Source of the DNA: Manis javanica
Taxonomy: Eukaryota > Chordata > Mammalia > Pholidota > Manidae
Assembly: GCF_040802235.1 (NCBI RefSeq)
Contig: NC_133169.1
Coordinates: forward strand, 44,895,034 to 44,959,033
DNA length: 64,000 nt
Direction of reading: 5' to 3'
Below the pieces are notes generated by a model. The model searched no databases and was not told the origin of the DNA. It was given only the letters and a program-made list of their open reading frames with translations. Made by a program: the position numbers and the translations under genes. Shown in pieces: positions 1 to 12,049 of the stretch; position 1 is the first letter of the stretch; each line of letters begins with the position of its first letter.

Positions 1-700
1 AATTTTATCAAATATTTTATTTCTTATCCTAGTAATCTATGCTTTTCTCATAGTTACAGTCAATTCACAACTGGATTTTTATACATCTAGACAAACTGAC
101 AGTAATGCTTATGTGGACTGGACAGAGAAAATCTAATATATGAAATAATTCAAAAAATAAACATTTTGGATGTATCAGTTTATCCAATTTCAGACTTACT
201 ATGAGGGTACAATTAAAACTTTGGGGTATTAGTGAATGGATAGAGAAATAGGTCACTGGACACATGTACATAGTCCAGAAAAAGATCCATGCACATGTGG
301 TCATTTGTTCGTTGAGAAAGATACTATAAAGCAATTTAATGGAGACTGGTTACCAAATTAATTGAGAAAAGAAATCATAAAATTATAACACTATAAAGAA
401 AGCACAAATAAAATTTTAACTACCTGACTACACAGAATGCCTAAAATGATACCAAAGAAAAATTGATAAAATGACTGGAAAACATACTTTATCAAAATTA
501 AAATTCAATGATCTAACAACAGCAAATGCACAATCCAAGAAAGTCGTAGTTGTAAGCACAACTTTATTAAAATTTAAACATCTGCTCTCCAAAAGACAAT
601 GTCAGGATAATGAGAGGACAAACCATGAATTAGGAGAAAATATTTTCAAAAGACATAGCTGACAAGGGACTCTTCCCTAAAACTACAAAGCACACTTACC
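1..700 (+). mobile_element. Old L1 ORF2 remnant
   Basis: The sequence aligns loosely with the 3' half of L1 ORF2 in the sense direction, including the stretches around 200-330 and 560-670 (the 'TKxHLSKRQCQ...ENIFKRHS' region). It is saturated with stops and frameshifts and cannot make protein. The left edge runs off the window. Confidence 0.6.
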
Positions 701-724
701 ATGGAGGAAAAAGTAAACACACCA

Positions 725-1085
725 CCAGTAAAAAAATAGTTCAAACATTGGTTTCAAGTATACAACATATTTGACAATTATATACATTATTAAATCCTCA
801 TCTAACTAATGCAGTTATTATCTATCAATGTAAAAAGATACTATAAAACCATTGACAATATTCTTTATGTTGGTTAAGCAATATTTTTCAGGGGCATTCT
901 TTGATTCATGGGTATCATTATTTTCAAATAACATAATAATCAAGCAAATGCTAGCAATGAAGAGGAAAAGTGGATTTGAAAGGATGTAGAAAGAAATATA
1001 CAGGGATTTTCTGGTTATAACCCAGTATCCACTTCTGTTGCCCGTAGGCCTAACAGGTAACCTAAAACACTAAATGAAGTTAAAA
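725..1085 (-). mobile_element. Old L1 3' end, antisense
   Basis: The stretch around 750-830 reads as the reverse complement of the 3' terminal region of an old L1 (the 'acaattatatacatta' type of sequence). The same block recurs at 20865-21190 and a related one at 4975-5060. No coding capacity. Confidence 0.45.
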
Positions 1086-2340
1086 TCTATTTAATAACTT
1101 TAATAGAAAAAATTTAAAGATCTAAAAAGAGGTTTCAAATTAATGTGTGAATAAATAAATTTAAAAAAATGAAAAATGGCTCACATAGATGCCCATATAG
1201 ATCTATATTTGGTACAATCAGAGATAGAGTGTTTCTCAGTGGAAACAGTGGGTAAAGCAGAGTTTCACAGCCATGGGAAAGACTAAGTGGAAATGTGGAC
1301 ATGGAGCTGCACTGTGAAAGTCATGTTTCTCAATGTCTTTTGCATGTTCATGTTTAAATTTTTCCTAATATTTTATTTTGAACATTTATCCAATTACAGA
1401 AAATTGGAATGGTATAATGGACATTTATATACCCTTCACCTGAACTCACTAAATGCACATATATTGCTTGATCTACATGTATCTATTCTTAAAATTCATA
1501 GATACAAATTTTTTACATTAACCCATCATTCTGATAGAAAAATAGTCAGCAATTATAGGTGGAAATAAGTTTGTAATTGCACTCAATTTGAGCCTGAAGG
1601 ATTGTAACAAAACCTTTCATGTGCATAGTCTAAACAGTAGAAACATGTGTAATAATGCATAAAAATTGTACTGAAGTCTACTTGTGTAACAATGAAAAAT
1701 GCAAATTTTTATAAGTCTATGGTATAATTATAATTTGGAAGAATGATTTAGATGATTACAGAAAAAAAGCATTACTTTACTCTTTATTTTTATATTGAAA
1801 TTCAATTCTTGAACATCCTTTGATAAATCTAACCCTACATTACAACAAACAAAATTTTCACTCCTCTAGAGTTCAGCTTTTTAAAATTTACATTAACTTG
1901 ACCAAACATAAAATAAGTGCCTATTATTATTAATAAATTCTTCCCATTAGGATGGTAGTAATTTATGAGGAAGACAAGAGTATTCTCTCTAGAGACCTCA
2001 TTATTATTTTTCCTCCCTAAGGGGAATATGGCTATAATATCAACTTTAGAATAAATTACAACATTCATCCAATATATACAAGAGATTTCAGTTTGAATGT
2101 TGATGTTTCCTTTTATTGATTAGACCATTTCACTTTTTAAAAAAATGCTTTATATGAGTAGTGAGTACTGTGAAACTGAAAAGACAATACAGGTGTCTTA
2201 ATTTCTGGACTTTTTAAGCTAAGATAAATAAGTAGGTGTTTGTAAAGATGTTAATATGGTATAAAAATATATAAATTTCAGAAATAGTTAACATTGACTA
2301 TCAAATGGGTAAGACAAAGGAAATAATAAAAAATTTTGGA

Positions 2341-3944
2341 TAGTTGATGTATTAATTAATGTCTGAAATTGTCTAACTAGAGCCTTAAATACTGTGCATG
2401 CCCAGTCAGGTATGTATCCAAAATCTTGTTTTTAAAATTCTGCTTTGTAAAATGAATTCTTCTGAACCATAGATGTGAATGCATGTTCCCTAGAAAACTA
2501 GTCCATGAGACCTAACAGACAGGAAAAATGTTACAAATCAAAAAGAGATATTAAATTTATAATAAATCAATAATAACAGAAAGACATTTTGATTATATTA
2601 TAAGCAATCAATCCACTGAGTTTTTCAAAAGGAAGAATATAAACATCTTTAGAAATATAGATTTAGTAAGAACATCCTCCTATTTTTAAAGCAATTTAAT
2701 ATGTAATTATCTGTGATATTGACAAAATAATTATAAAATTTTCATTATCTTATGGTTCAAGACTAATCAGTGATTAATTTTGCTTCATTAATTAATGTTC
2801 TTTTACTCTCAATAGCAGATCCTTGAAGTAACTATTTACTAAAGGAAAAGGCTTCTTATATGTTCCATTCAGATTTGACCACATACAAATCGGTAAGTTA
2901 TGTACATACAAGAGCTTGTTTTATGGATAATTTCCAAGAGGAACATAATCTTTGCATATATCCCTTGCTATAACTCTCCTTATGCTGGACTGTTTATGAA
3001 AAGAAAAAGCAACTGATTTTAACATGTATTCTTCATACACATATATGAATACAGTTACACCAATTAGTCTCACAAAGAAGGTGAGTAATTACTCTTCGTA
3101 AGGATTTCTCTGAGTCTTTATTATATTTGCTATCACTCTCGGGTTAATAAGGAGCGTTATAGAACTTCTTTAATGCATTATTAAGAATACTATCACCCTT
3201 GTCTTTTTAATGAGGTGGCAAACACCTGTTTCATTATATTTGATTCACAAGAAAGGTGCTGTTAATGTGAACACAAGTTTTCTCCCCAAATGAACAAACT
3301 CTGCACATTTTACGCCAAGAACAGAAGTTTGATTTAAAATTAAGGCAACAAAGTACAAAATTTAGAGTATTATATTATTTGAAATAATGCATATTAATTA
3401 TATAAACTGATGTAGAACTAACACGTATTTCTGAGAATGTTTCAGTTTATTTCTAATAATCCTTGTAAAACCAAGAGTCAAATTAATAAGTAGAGGTTTA
3501 AAGTAAAATGAGCATTTCATGTAGAACTTAATATTTAATGTATCAAGATATTAATTTTTCTTGTAATAGAAAGTACCTTGAAAAATTTCAAGACTTTCTA
3601 AAATATTTTCAGAAAATGAATTTGTAAAGATGTAGAGAAATGAAATTGTATTGCTCTGTAGAACTTTGACATTTGAGAATTTGTGAATTGACATGTAAAT
3701 CGACAAGGTAGATTGTTTTTGTTTCAATCATTTTAATTCACTCACTAAAAACCTGCTGATTGAATAAATCCAAGCACTTTGTGGTTATTATAGTCATTTT
3801 CTTTCCTAAATTTCACAACTTTGACATCATGAAAATACATTTTCTCTCCCTCCCAAGCATGACACAGACCTGCTGTGGATTGAGGAAAGAATAAAATCAT
3901 CCCACAAGTAACATCAGAGTTCCTCCATTAAATATCATGTGGGG
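2341..3944. other. AT-rich DNA with no recognised feature
   Basis: I see no open frame above noise, no splice-flanked exon and no repeat that I can name. It lies between duplication copy 1 and the L1 fragments upstream of the olfactory receptor. Confidence 0.5.
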
Positions 3945-4210
3945 AAGAGGGATGGGAGGGTCGTCAAAGTGGGTGAAGGGGGTAAAGAGGTACAGGCTTC
4001 CAATTATAAAATAAATTAGCCACAGGGATAAAAGCACAGCACAGGGAATATAGTAAAAATATTGTGGAATGTTTGTATGATACTACCTACAGATATTATC
4101 TACATTTATCATAGTGAGCATTTAGCAAAGTATGGAATTTTCAAAACACTATGTTAGATACAGAGACTAATATAACATTGTAGATTAACTATATTTCAAT
4201 TAAATAAAGT
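3945..4210 (+). mobile_element. L1 3' terminal fragment
   Basis: The order is a G-rich tract (3945-3985), then the block 'ataaaataaattagccacag' (4008-4027), then an AATAAA-like end near 4203. This is the usual sense-strand 3' UTR layout of an old mammalian L1. It is truncated at its 5' side. Confidence 0.6.
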
Positions 4211-4328
4211 TAAAGGGAAGTAGCCCTCAGGTAGATATACAATAGTTTAGGAGTATTATAAGCTGCATCAGATAAAGTAAGATTTTAAAAAGATTGCCAA
4301 CCAAGATGAGTTCTGCAAGTTTCAAAAG

Positions 4329-4376
4329 ACAGACAGACAGAAGGAAGGAAGGAAAAAAAGGAAGAAAGAAGAGATA
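4329..4376. repeat. Purine-rich simple repeat (AGAC)n/(GGAA)n
   Basis: About five AGAC units run into GGAA/GAAA units on the plus strand. A simple sequence tract with no other signal. Confidence 0.85.
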
Positions 4377-4925
4377 CAAAGAAATGTTGCATTAAAGAAA
4401 GCTGGTAGAAAATGATTTCATTCCATTTGTAAAAGTAAATCATTATATATAATTTGTATTACTTATACTATGCATTTTATCTGAGCAAATATATCATTAG
4501 CAATTTCCAGTAGACAAAATAAATGTGGAGGGGAACCATTGAAAATGAAGTTTGCATTTTATTATCTAATCATCTTCCTCTATCTCCATCATCCATGTCT
4601 GATACAAAAAATCATATGGTTTTCAATGTGACAGAACCATCCACAGAAGTATGGATTTTGAGACCTTAAGCTAGGTTGTTTTCATAGTCTTGCATTTATG
4701 ATTATGAGGACTTTTTAAATACATACAAAAGCAATTTAAAAATTAAAAGAGTTGATATGAACAAGAGCTTCAATCACCCATGTTTGTGGTCTCATATTTC
4801 CTTGAATACAGACATGTTGAAATGTTCGTTTTAAGGAGAGTGGGCATTGAGTGTTATGTGAATATATTTGTATTTAGTTTCATTCACATTTAGACACTAG
4901 CAACCATTTTATTCCTCCTTTATTC
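4377..4925. other. AT-rich DNA with no recognised feature
   Basis: No open frame, splice pair or named repeat seen. Confidence 0.45.
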
Positions 4926-5480
4926 CTAAAAAACTGTATTGAAATATAGATGATTAACAGTATTATGTTGGTTTCAGAAAACAACAAAGTTCTCCAACAA
5001 TTATATACATTAAGAAATGCTCGTGACAGTAAGTGTAGTTATCACAGGTCACCATAAATATGTTAGATTACCTATGCTGTATTTTCATCCCTGTGACTAA
5101 ATTAATTGAAGTCTGTGACTCTTTATCTTCTGCAACTATTTCACTTGCCTATCATGATAACCAGCAGTCTATTTTCTGTTTATGAGTCTATTTCTGTTTT
5201 GTTTTGTTTAATTTTATAGACTATTTAAATTTATCTAACTATACTAATTCTGGAAAATATCTGTTAAAATTAATGATTAAATTCTAAGTCATAAAAGCAT
5301 TTCCATATGTATTATTATGAACATATATACTTTGTCTAAGCAGAAGACACAACATTAATTCTTCCACACACAAATAATTATTCTTTTGTTATATGTCTAT
5401 ATCTACTAGTTGCTAACAGTTATTAATATTAAATAAGATGTATTTATTTATTATTTAGTGGGGTTTGTGTTGTACATATA
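4926..5480 (-). mobile_element. Old L1 3' region, antisense
   Basis: The segments around 4975-5070 and 5120-5215 read as the reverse complement of an old L1 3' end, including the T-rich block at 5200-5216. It faces the sense L1 end at 5490-5705, so two L1 3' tails meet tail to tail. Confidence 0.55.
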
Positions 5481-5489
5481 AGTGAAATC

Positions 5490-5705
5490 AGGAGGTGGGA
5501 AAATTGCAGAAATTGTGAAGGGGATAAGGAATTAAAACTTCAAATTATAAAATTAATTAGTCATAGGAATGGAAGTACAAATAGAGAATATAACCTATAA
5601 TATTGTAATATTGTGGTATGGTAACAGGGGATCTACACTTACTATGTGTGTTACTATTGAGTCACTCTGTTGTACAACTAAAGCGAATCAAATATTGTGA
5701 AAAAA
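5490..5705 (+). mobile_element. L1 3' terminal fragment
   Basis: A purine-rich start is followed by the block around 5545-5590 ('ataaaattaattagtcatag') and a terminal region ending near 5700. It parallels 3945-4210 and is a sense, 5'-truncated copy. Confidence 0.55.
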
Positions 5706-6140
5706 GTATATTAAAAAATTATATACCTTGTAAAATACGTAGCTTCTGCCTTTGAGGTACTTAAAATTAAGACAGTGCATAAAATTATCATGCTGAGATA
5801 CTACAAAGGAAAATAAGGTAAATGAGCAACTAGGTGTGAAGAACACAGAAGTAGCTCTCACTGAACTGTGAAATCCCAAATATTGGTGAAAGGCTCACAA
5901 GAATTTTTACTGAGAAGATGAATATTTAAACATTTCCTTAGGGTCTCAGAGGGCTGACTTATTGTAAAGAACTGAAGATGAGTATTCCAAAAACGACATG
6001 AAATGAGTAGGTGTTTTTAATAGTAGTTCTAATAGTTGGGATCTCTAATTAAAAATGGCTACCATATCCTCATCAGCCATGCAAGAGTGATTTACCAAAT
6101 TTTTAATCAATAGTCCCCTTGGCTTTTGTCTACAACCCAT
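5706..6140 (+). other. Flank upstream of the olfactory receptor
   Basis: Non-repetitive AT-rich DNA immediately 5' of the receptor exon. Because the acceptor at 6161-6162 implies an upstream noncoding exon, this stretch is most likely the 3' end of an intron. I did not identify the promoter or the first exon. Confidence 0.4.
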
Positions 6141-6162
6141 TTTTTGCCTTCCTTCCCTCCAG
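6141..6162 (+). promoter_or_regulatory. Splice acceptor before the receptor coding exon
   Basis: A 20-base pyrimidine-rich run (6141-6160) ends in AG at 6161-6162, 24 bases before the ATG at 6186. Many mammalian olfactory receptor genes splice one or more noncoding exons onto a single coding exon at such a site. The match in sequence and spacing is seen directly. Its use is inferred. Confidence 0.6.
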
Positions 6163-6185
6163 AGACACTACTGTGGAGAGAGGAG

Positions 6186-7112
6186 ATGGACGGCTACAAT
6201 CTCACCACCGTGACTCACTTTGTCCTCGCGGGCCTCTCTGACCTCCCCGAGGTGCGCTATCCTCTCTTTGTGGTCTTTGCCGTCACATTCCAGGTCACTT
6301 TGGTGGGAAATGGGGCCATTCTCTTGGCCATTGGGATGGAGAAAATGCTGCACACACCCATGTATTACTTCCTGGCCAATCTGTCCCTCTTAGACATATT
6401 CTGTCCATCAGCTACTGTCCCCAAGATGCTGGACAATCTCTTGACTGGGGATCACAGTATTTCCTTCCTGGGCTGTGCTCTGCAGCTTTATTTCCTGGTG
6501 GCCCTGGCGGGGACTGAAGTCTTCCTTCTTGCTGTCATGGCTTATGACCGGTACGTGGCCATCTGCTTCCCCCTCCGTTACACCCTCATCATGACCAAGG
6601 CTCGCTGTGCCCAGCTGGCAGCTGGGACCTGGGCAGCAGGGTTTCTCAATTCGCTCCTCCATACGGTGTCCACCTTCCAACTGTCTTTCTGCAAGTCCAA
6701 TCGTGTTAACCAGTACTACTGTGACATCCCCCCAGTGGTGGCCCTCTCCTGCTCATCCACCTACATGGCAGAAATGCTTGTTTTAGTGGTAGGAGGTGTC
6801 TCGGGAATTGGTGCCTTCCTAACCACCTTCATCTCTTATGTATACATCATATCCACAATCCTAAAGATCCAGTCAGTGGAAGGGAAGCGCAAAGCCTTTT
6901 CCACATGTGCCTCCCACCTCCTGGTGGTCTGTTTATTCTATGGCACAGCCATCTTCACCTACATTCGTCCCTCTTCAAGTCACCACTCCCCAGACAGGGA
7001 CAGACTCATTGCCATGCTCTATGGGGTTATCACCCCAATGCTAAACCCTATGATCTACAGCTTGAGGAACACAGAGGTGAAAGGGGCACTCAGCAGGGTC
7101 TTATGTCACTGA
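6186..7112 (+). CDS. Olfactory receptor, class II, intact single-exon gene
   Basis: A seven-transmembrane odorant receptor that couples to olfactory G protein at the sensory cilium. The frame is open further 5', but the first ATG is at 6186 and gives 308 residues, the usual family length. Visible family marks are: an N-glycosylation site NLT at residues 5-7; the TM1 GN pair (41-42); LHTPMYYFLANLSLLD (55-70); C97 and the extracellular loop 2 cysteines (C169, C179, C189); MAYDRYVAIC at the end of TM3 (118-127); SY in TM5 (217-218); KAFSTCASH before TM6 (236-244); and PMLNPMIYSLRN in TM7 (284-295). No disruption is seen. The CDIPP and AAGFLNSLLHT segments recall the OR5V/OR12/OR10 groups, but I cannot fix the subfamily. 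It is clearly more GC-rich than the flanking DNA. It is the only receptor seen, with no tandem neighbour in the window. Confidence 0.97.
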   Translation: MDGYNLTTVTHFVLAGLSDLPEVRYPLFVVFAVTFQVTLVGNGAILLAIGMEKMLHTPMYYFLANLSLLDIFCPSATVPKMLDNLLTGDHSISFLGCALQLYFLVALAGTEVFLLAVMAYDRYVAICFPLRYTLIMTKARCAQLAAGTWAAGFLNSLLHTVSTFQLSFCKSNRVNQYYCDIPPVVALSCSSTYMAEMLVLVVGGVSGIGAFLTTFISYVYIISTILKIQSVEGKRKAFSTCASHLLVVCLFYGTAIFTYIRPSSSHHSPDRDRLIAMLYGVITPMLNPMIYSLRNTEVKGALSRVLCH

Positions 7113-7166
7113 GCATGTTTACAGTGAGTGTAAGAGTAAAAAATAATGACTCAATACTCATTCTAG

Positions 7167-7219
7167 AATAAATTTATAGGAAGAATTCATATAAAATAAT
7201 TTTAATTGACACAGAATAA
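7167..7219 (+). promoter_or_regulatory. Candidate poly(A) signals of the receptor gene
   Basis: AATAAA hexamers stand at 7167-7172 and 7214-7219, 55 and 102 bases after the stop codon. Either could end a short 3' UTR. In AT-rich DNA the hexamer also occurs by chance, so use is inferred. Confidence 0.4.
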
Positions 7220-8446
7220 ATATTTAAAGGCACATTGAAATTTATACAGATGCAAAGATAGACATAAATTTCATCTGTTAGTCTTCATATGTATGTACAT
7301 ATATGTCTATCCCAATCCAGTGGAAACTTAATGTATATCATCCCATAACAGGAATTTTCACGAGTAGCAGAGAACACTAATATAGAAAGATAAACTGAGC
7401 CTTCTGAGTTAATTTGGATTTATGTTCACATCCATACCCATAACCATAGCTATACCAATACCATTATTATTTTTTTATATCTACTTTCAAATCTATATCT
7501 AAATGTCTACCCATAGATTTTCTTCAATTCTTTCCCTTATGTGAGTGAATGCCTATGCCTTGTGTACATAACATTATCATTTCACTCATACTGCCTTTCA
7601 GTTTTTGCTTCCACTTACTATTTACCTGCTTTTCCCCCTTTTCTGGTGACCCTGTACATTCTCAGATCTGCTTGTCTCTCCAGAGAGGACTTACTTTATC
7701 CTGGATTTGGATAACTACTTCCGTTCAGTATATGACTGTCATCTTCCCTTCAACATGTTCAAAATCAGAAACAGTATCTTCTAACACACACACAACTTAC
7801 CAGCTGCCATGAACTTTGGTATCGATTTTCCCCAACTACACAGACTAAACTTCCTGAAAGTAGACTCCGCTTTGCCTTGAGACCAGTTTTTCTGTTCAGT
7901 GCGACTAGAGAGCTGTTGGCTCTGAGTTGATGGTGTACCCTGCACACTCCATTCCCTTTTCCTGTCACCTCTGGAAATACGAATGTTTTCTCTCAATGCT
8001 TCTTATGTGATACATTTTTTATCTACAATCATGGATCATTTTTTCCAGATTTTTCCTCATCCTTGGAATCCCAATTACCTTGAAGATTTAGTCCCCAGTC
8101 AGATGGTCTCTCTCTGCATTTCTGTTTCTCTTTTTACTCTTTGGGTTCAATATCTTTCTCCTCCTCTTTTCTGCATTCTGTCCTTCCTTTATCACTTCCG
8201 AATTGTTCTTACATTACTCAAAGACATCCTGTTATAACCCCCTCTCTGGACTGTAATTAATTTTCCAAGTCATTTTCAAATCTTTATGAAATTATTGCCT
8301 CATTATGTGTACTTGTATCCCATCAGCTAGGCTGTGTGCACCTTGCCTGCTATGCTTCGGAAACAGTTTCATTTTCCAAAAGTCAGCATTGTCTTGAAAT
8401 ACATCATGTACAGCATTCCAGGGATACTCATGGTAGTGACTGGTGC
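7220..8446. other. Unassigned DNA downstream of the receptor
   Basis: Pyrimidine-rich plus strand, especially 7590-8240. It resembles the antisense of an ancient mammalian interspersed repeat also seen around 47.4-48.8 kb, but the similarity is weak. Short open frames on both strands have no recognisable domain. Confidence 0.35.
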
Positions 8447-8890
8447 TGCAGTCGGGGACCGCAAAAATGAGAAACCGAGTCAGAATGACATTTAATGCAG
8501 AGGGCTTAGACTTCCTCTGGTTACTGAGCGCCAAGTCCGCGCTCCCGCGCTTTAACTAAGTTACAGCAAGCAAAAAGACAGGCATCGATTCATGAATATA
8601 GGGATGAGCTTTTTCATCAAGCTAAACAACTGTAAACTAATCACCTCTTAAAGTTTCTCGTGTCCCGTAAAGTCATCTGGAAACGTGAGCCTCACGGTGT
8701 GCTCCTCAACTGGGTTTGCCTCAGGAAGGATCCCGAGAACTGCTTGCAGTCCTTGTCACACCGCTCATGACTCACACCAGATTCCAAGAGGCAGCACCTA
8801 TTGTTCTTTTCTCTCAGATTGGTTTTGCTACAGATGAATCTTAAGCAGGAACTAAGTTGCAGCAAGGTTAACTGCTGGGGTATCTACAGA
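8447..8890 (-). mobile_element. Solo LTR, probably class II ERV, antisense
   Basis: Read on the minus strand it starts TGTAGATACC (8890 down) and ends ...GGTCCCCGACTGCA (8447). A GC-rich core lies at 8525-8560 and an ATTAAA poly(A)-type signal about 50 bases before the end, as in an LTR R-U5 region. It stands out by CpG content from its flanks. No internal retroviral genes adjoin it and I could not confirm a target-site duplication. The edges are approximate. Confidence 0.5.
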
Positions 8891-9164
8891 CAGGTCAACT
8901 GCCTGTCATTTGACTTTATACAGTGGGGAAATCCATATAGTCCTTAAGAAAGAAGTAAAGTAATAGTGCTACTTTAGCATTTTAAATCTTATATTTGCTT
9001 TGTATTATTTCTCATTTTATTACCTGTCATAGAGTTTGCATATGGTATGAAAGAATCCAGTCCTCATTATATAAAATAATAATACATGGATTTGTTAATT
9101 ACAAAAAAGGAAATGGAGAGCAGTCCATTAGATGAGAACAAACATATTAACATGAAACATTTAC

Positions 9165-9320
9165 TTTACTTTTTAAAAATTTTTTATTAAGGTCTGATTG
9201 ATATACATACTTATGAAGGTTTCACATGAAAAAACAATATGGTTACTACATTTACCCATATTATTAAGTCCCTACCCACACCCCAATGCAGTCACTGTCC
9301 ATCAGTGCAGCAAGATGCAT
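9165..9320 (-). mobile_element. Young-type L1 3' end, antisense
   Basis: The stretch 9178-9300 is the reverse complement of an L1 3' UTR end related to those at 25.5, 41.6 and 52.1 kb. It has the T-rich start at 9168-9188 and a segment around 9285-9315 matching 'gacagtgactg' of the sense copies. Only about 150 bases remain. Confidence 0.55.
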
Positions 9321-9419
9321 GCAAGAGATCAACCATTAGATATTTACTTTTATGTCTCAGCTGTTAATCCCACAGCAAGAAACCAAATTGACCATCCAAT
9401 ATAGACCCTGTACATAAAG

Positions 9420-10255
9420 ATGTGTGCATTTTATTGTATGCACATCAATAAATAGACATAAACAAGAGAAAGAAAATCCTTAAGATTGAACCAAAAACTG
9501 CTGAATCAGTAAACTAATAAACTCAGAGAGTGCAAATACACATATAAATATCTAATGCATTTTGATAAATAAATAATTAGCTAGCTATAAAGGAAATGAT
9601 ATTCCCATTTACAATAGCATCACAAATATATTTTGAATATGTTTAACCAAGAAAGTGTAACATCTGTATACTGAAAAGTGTAAGACATTAGTGAGAGATA
9701 TTTAAAACATACAAATACATAAGATATCCCATGTTCATATACTGGGAGAATTCATATTGTTAACATGTCCATACCACCCAGAGCTATCTACAGATTCAAA
9801 GAAATTCATATCAAAATTCCAGTGTCCTTGCTTACTTAAATAGAAGTCAAAACTCTCCTCATCATATGGAATATAATATAAACTTAAACCAAGCAATACT
9901 GAGAAAAGATCAAAATAGACATCATTCTTCTTTAATCAAACAATATTATGAAGCTGTGTTATTCAAAACAGTATGGAACCATTTTATAAAAGTGCATAAT
10001 AACAGACACATAGACCAATGGAATAAAATTAAGATGCCAGATATGACCATACATGTATGAACAGGTAATATGTGATAAGGCAGCCAAGAAACATGACCAA
10101 GAAAGGATAGTGTCATAATAGAGCTGATGGACATGTTATCCAACCTGATGGTGGCAAATATATCACCGAATATATGTGTATCAAGCTATCATGTTTTACA
10201 CCTAAGCCTTACACAGTGTTATATAAGCTATATCTCAGTAATGGTAGGGAAAATA
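9420..10255 (+). mobile_element. Old L1 ORF2 and 3' fragment
   Basis: Bases 9490-10100 parallel the ORF2 region following the reverse transcriptase core (compare 23560-24100), including the segment around 9755-9800 and 'acacatagaccaatgga' at 10006-10022. The last 140 bases look like an old L1 3' end. All frames are broken. Confidence 0.6.
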
Positions 10256-11680
10256 AGCTATTATAAATTATGTGTCTCCATTTCTCCACAATAATTCCTT
10301 TACCTAAACGTTCCATTGTCAATCCACTGTAAATTCAAATTACATATTGTTCCCAGGGATTCATTAATAATAAAGTAATTAGTAACTTCTTAATTAGTCT
10401 CCATGGTACTGGCAGGTAAATGATGCACTAATGTGTAAAGGATTACTCCTGATGAAGATTTTCTTCCTTAAAAAATAATTTCTACTGTTGAAAGTCTTTT
10501 ACGCTTTCAAGTGTGCTGCTTATTAAAACAGTATCAGATGGAGTGATAGATTGAGTATGAAAGAAACAAGGACAGTATCGAGCAATACGAGGTGGAGACA
10601 AATAGGAGCAAATCCAAGGAGAAGGGAGGAAGGGAAATATGCACCTACGGGAGAGTAAATGGACCTTCTGCATGTCCATAGTCACTATTTCAGCATCAAG
10701 ACTATGACTCTGTTAGTGGCTTTAATGTCGCGCCCTGCTAGTATGTGGGCATGACAAACATCTGAGCAGTTTTTCACCATGAATTCTCTTGGTAACTTTA
10801 AAATCCCATAAAAGTCTCCCATAAGAATTTATTTATAAATCAAGATGCATCCTAGGACTTAAAAGAACTAAAACTATGACTACAAAAATATAAAGTGAAA
10901 AACATAAAGTACTTATCAGCTTCAAAGCAATGAATATGAGTTTTCTTAATGAAAACTAAGTAAATTGTATTTATCACTGCAATTTTCAAGAGTGAGGATG
11001 TCAACATTCAAACTAGCCAATATGGTATTTAGATCACCTCTTTTTGGCATAAATAGAGTGGGACTGTATGTTTCTAAGAGGTTTTACTTCAATGTAAGAT
11101 CATGTTCTCCATGTCATACAAACAAAATACTGAGGATTTCATATTCCCCCAAAACAAGATAAAAATATATAAGAAGTGGATCTCTGACCAAGAGATAGAA
11201 GAGCAAAATAAGAAAGAGGGCTTTATATTCTGTGTTACATTCTTACTGGCAACTCATGACGTATTTCACGTGTCTATACTGTGACAATCGCTGTCTATGT
11301 CTTGTCTCCAAATTAAGGTAACTATTCAAAATATAAATCCAAAAATAGAAAGTACATACACACACAAGTGCAGGAGTACATAAGTGTGCGTGTGCACACA
11401 CACACACACACACACACAGGTAAATGAAGACAGGTTTCTATGGTGAAAAAAACACTTCCTTTCCTTAGTCCCTGCTTCCTGTACCAGACTTACTAAGTCT
11501 TCACTCCCTTCCCTAAATTCCGGTGTCAGGGTATCCATCTTCCTTCATATTTCCCAGTAAGTCTTTCCTTCTTATTTCTCAGTTAAAAATAGCTTTAGCT
11601 TTTTACATGTTGTAAATATGGTAAAGTGGAGAAAATTAAGTGGATTACTGATAATTTTTATACTACTTTTACTCACTTTT
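10256..11680. other. Unassigned DNA with a CA microsatellite
   Basis: No gene is seen. The (CA)n tract at 11395-11418, preceded by a GTGTGC stretch, is the only clear structure. Confidence 0.45.
11395..11418. repeat. (CA)12 microsatellite
   Basis: Twelve uninterrupted CA dinucleotides, likely polymorphic in length. Confidence 0.9.
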
Positions 11681-12049
11681 GTGTTCACAAGCTGAATTAT
11701 CTGAGAATTTATCCAACAGATATGGACCCAGTAGGCAGAAAATGTCATGTTGTCTAATTAGATTTAATCCCATTGGTGATTTTTGTGGGACATCTACAAG
11801 TCTCCGAATTGCTTCACCAGGGAGCAAGAAATTGTGTACTTACTTGTTATCCACTCTATTTGTAATTGGGCGAAGTTTTTCCTAGGGGCATTGAATTCCC
11901 ATTTTGTACAAACAATGGGACAAGCATGTTTTAAGACCAGATGCTACTCTCAGAAGGAAACTAGGATGACAGTAAGAGGTCATCATTTTGAACCAGAATG
12001 GTGAACATACAGGGATGTTGGCAAGGGGCCAACAGCTTCAAATTCAGCA
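11681..12049. other. Unassigned DNA
   Basis: Short open frames overlap in two phases but show no domain, and I see no splice-flanked exon. It may be an old repeat that I cannot name. Confidence 0.3.

Larger units (their letters stand above)
1..2340 (+). repeat. Copy 1 of a diverged direct duplication
   Basis: This segment matches 16830-22500 in the same order and orientation. Bases 49-700 pair with about 16835-17490, and 725-2340 pair with about 20865-22500. By eye the identity is roughly 75-80 percent. Shared blocks include the stretch around 1390-1480 (matching 21500-21590) and the stretch around 2040-2110 (matching 22190-22265). The two matching halves touch at about 700-725 here but are 3.4 kb apart in copy 2, where the old L1 continues uninterrupted. 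Copy 1 therefore more likely lost DNA than copy 2 gained it. No gene is visible in 1085-2340, which is AT-rich. Confidence 0.6.

Noticed and set aside
4329-4376. Tandem tetranucleotides considered as a CRISPR-like array
   Set aside because: There are no spacers and no regular repeat-spacer structure, and the window is mammalian. It is an ordinary simple repeat.
6126-6185. 20 extra codons upstream of the receptor ATG
   Set aside because: The open frame begins with TTG rather than ATG and crosses the splice acceptor at 6161. The family N-terminus fits the ATG at 6186.
6408-6680. Minus-strand frames inside the receptor gene
   Set aside because: They are shadows of the receptor coding sequence and have no similarity of their own.
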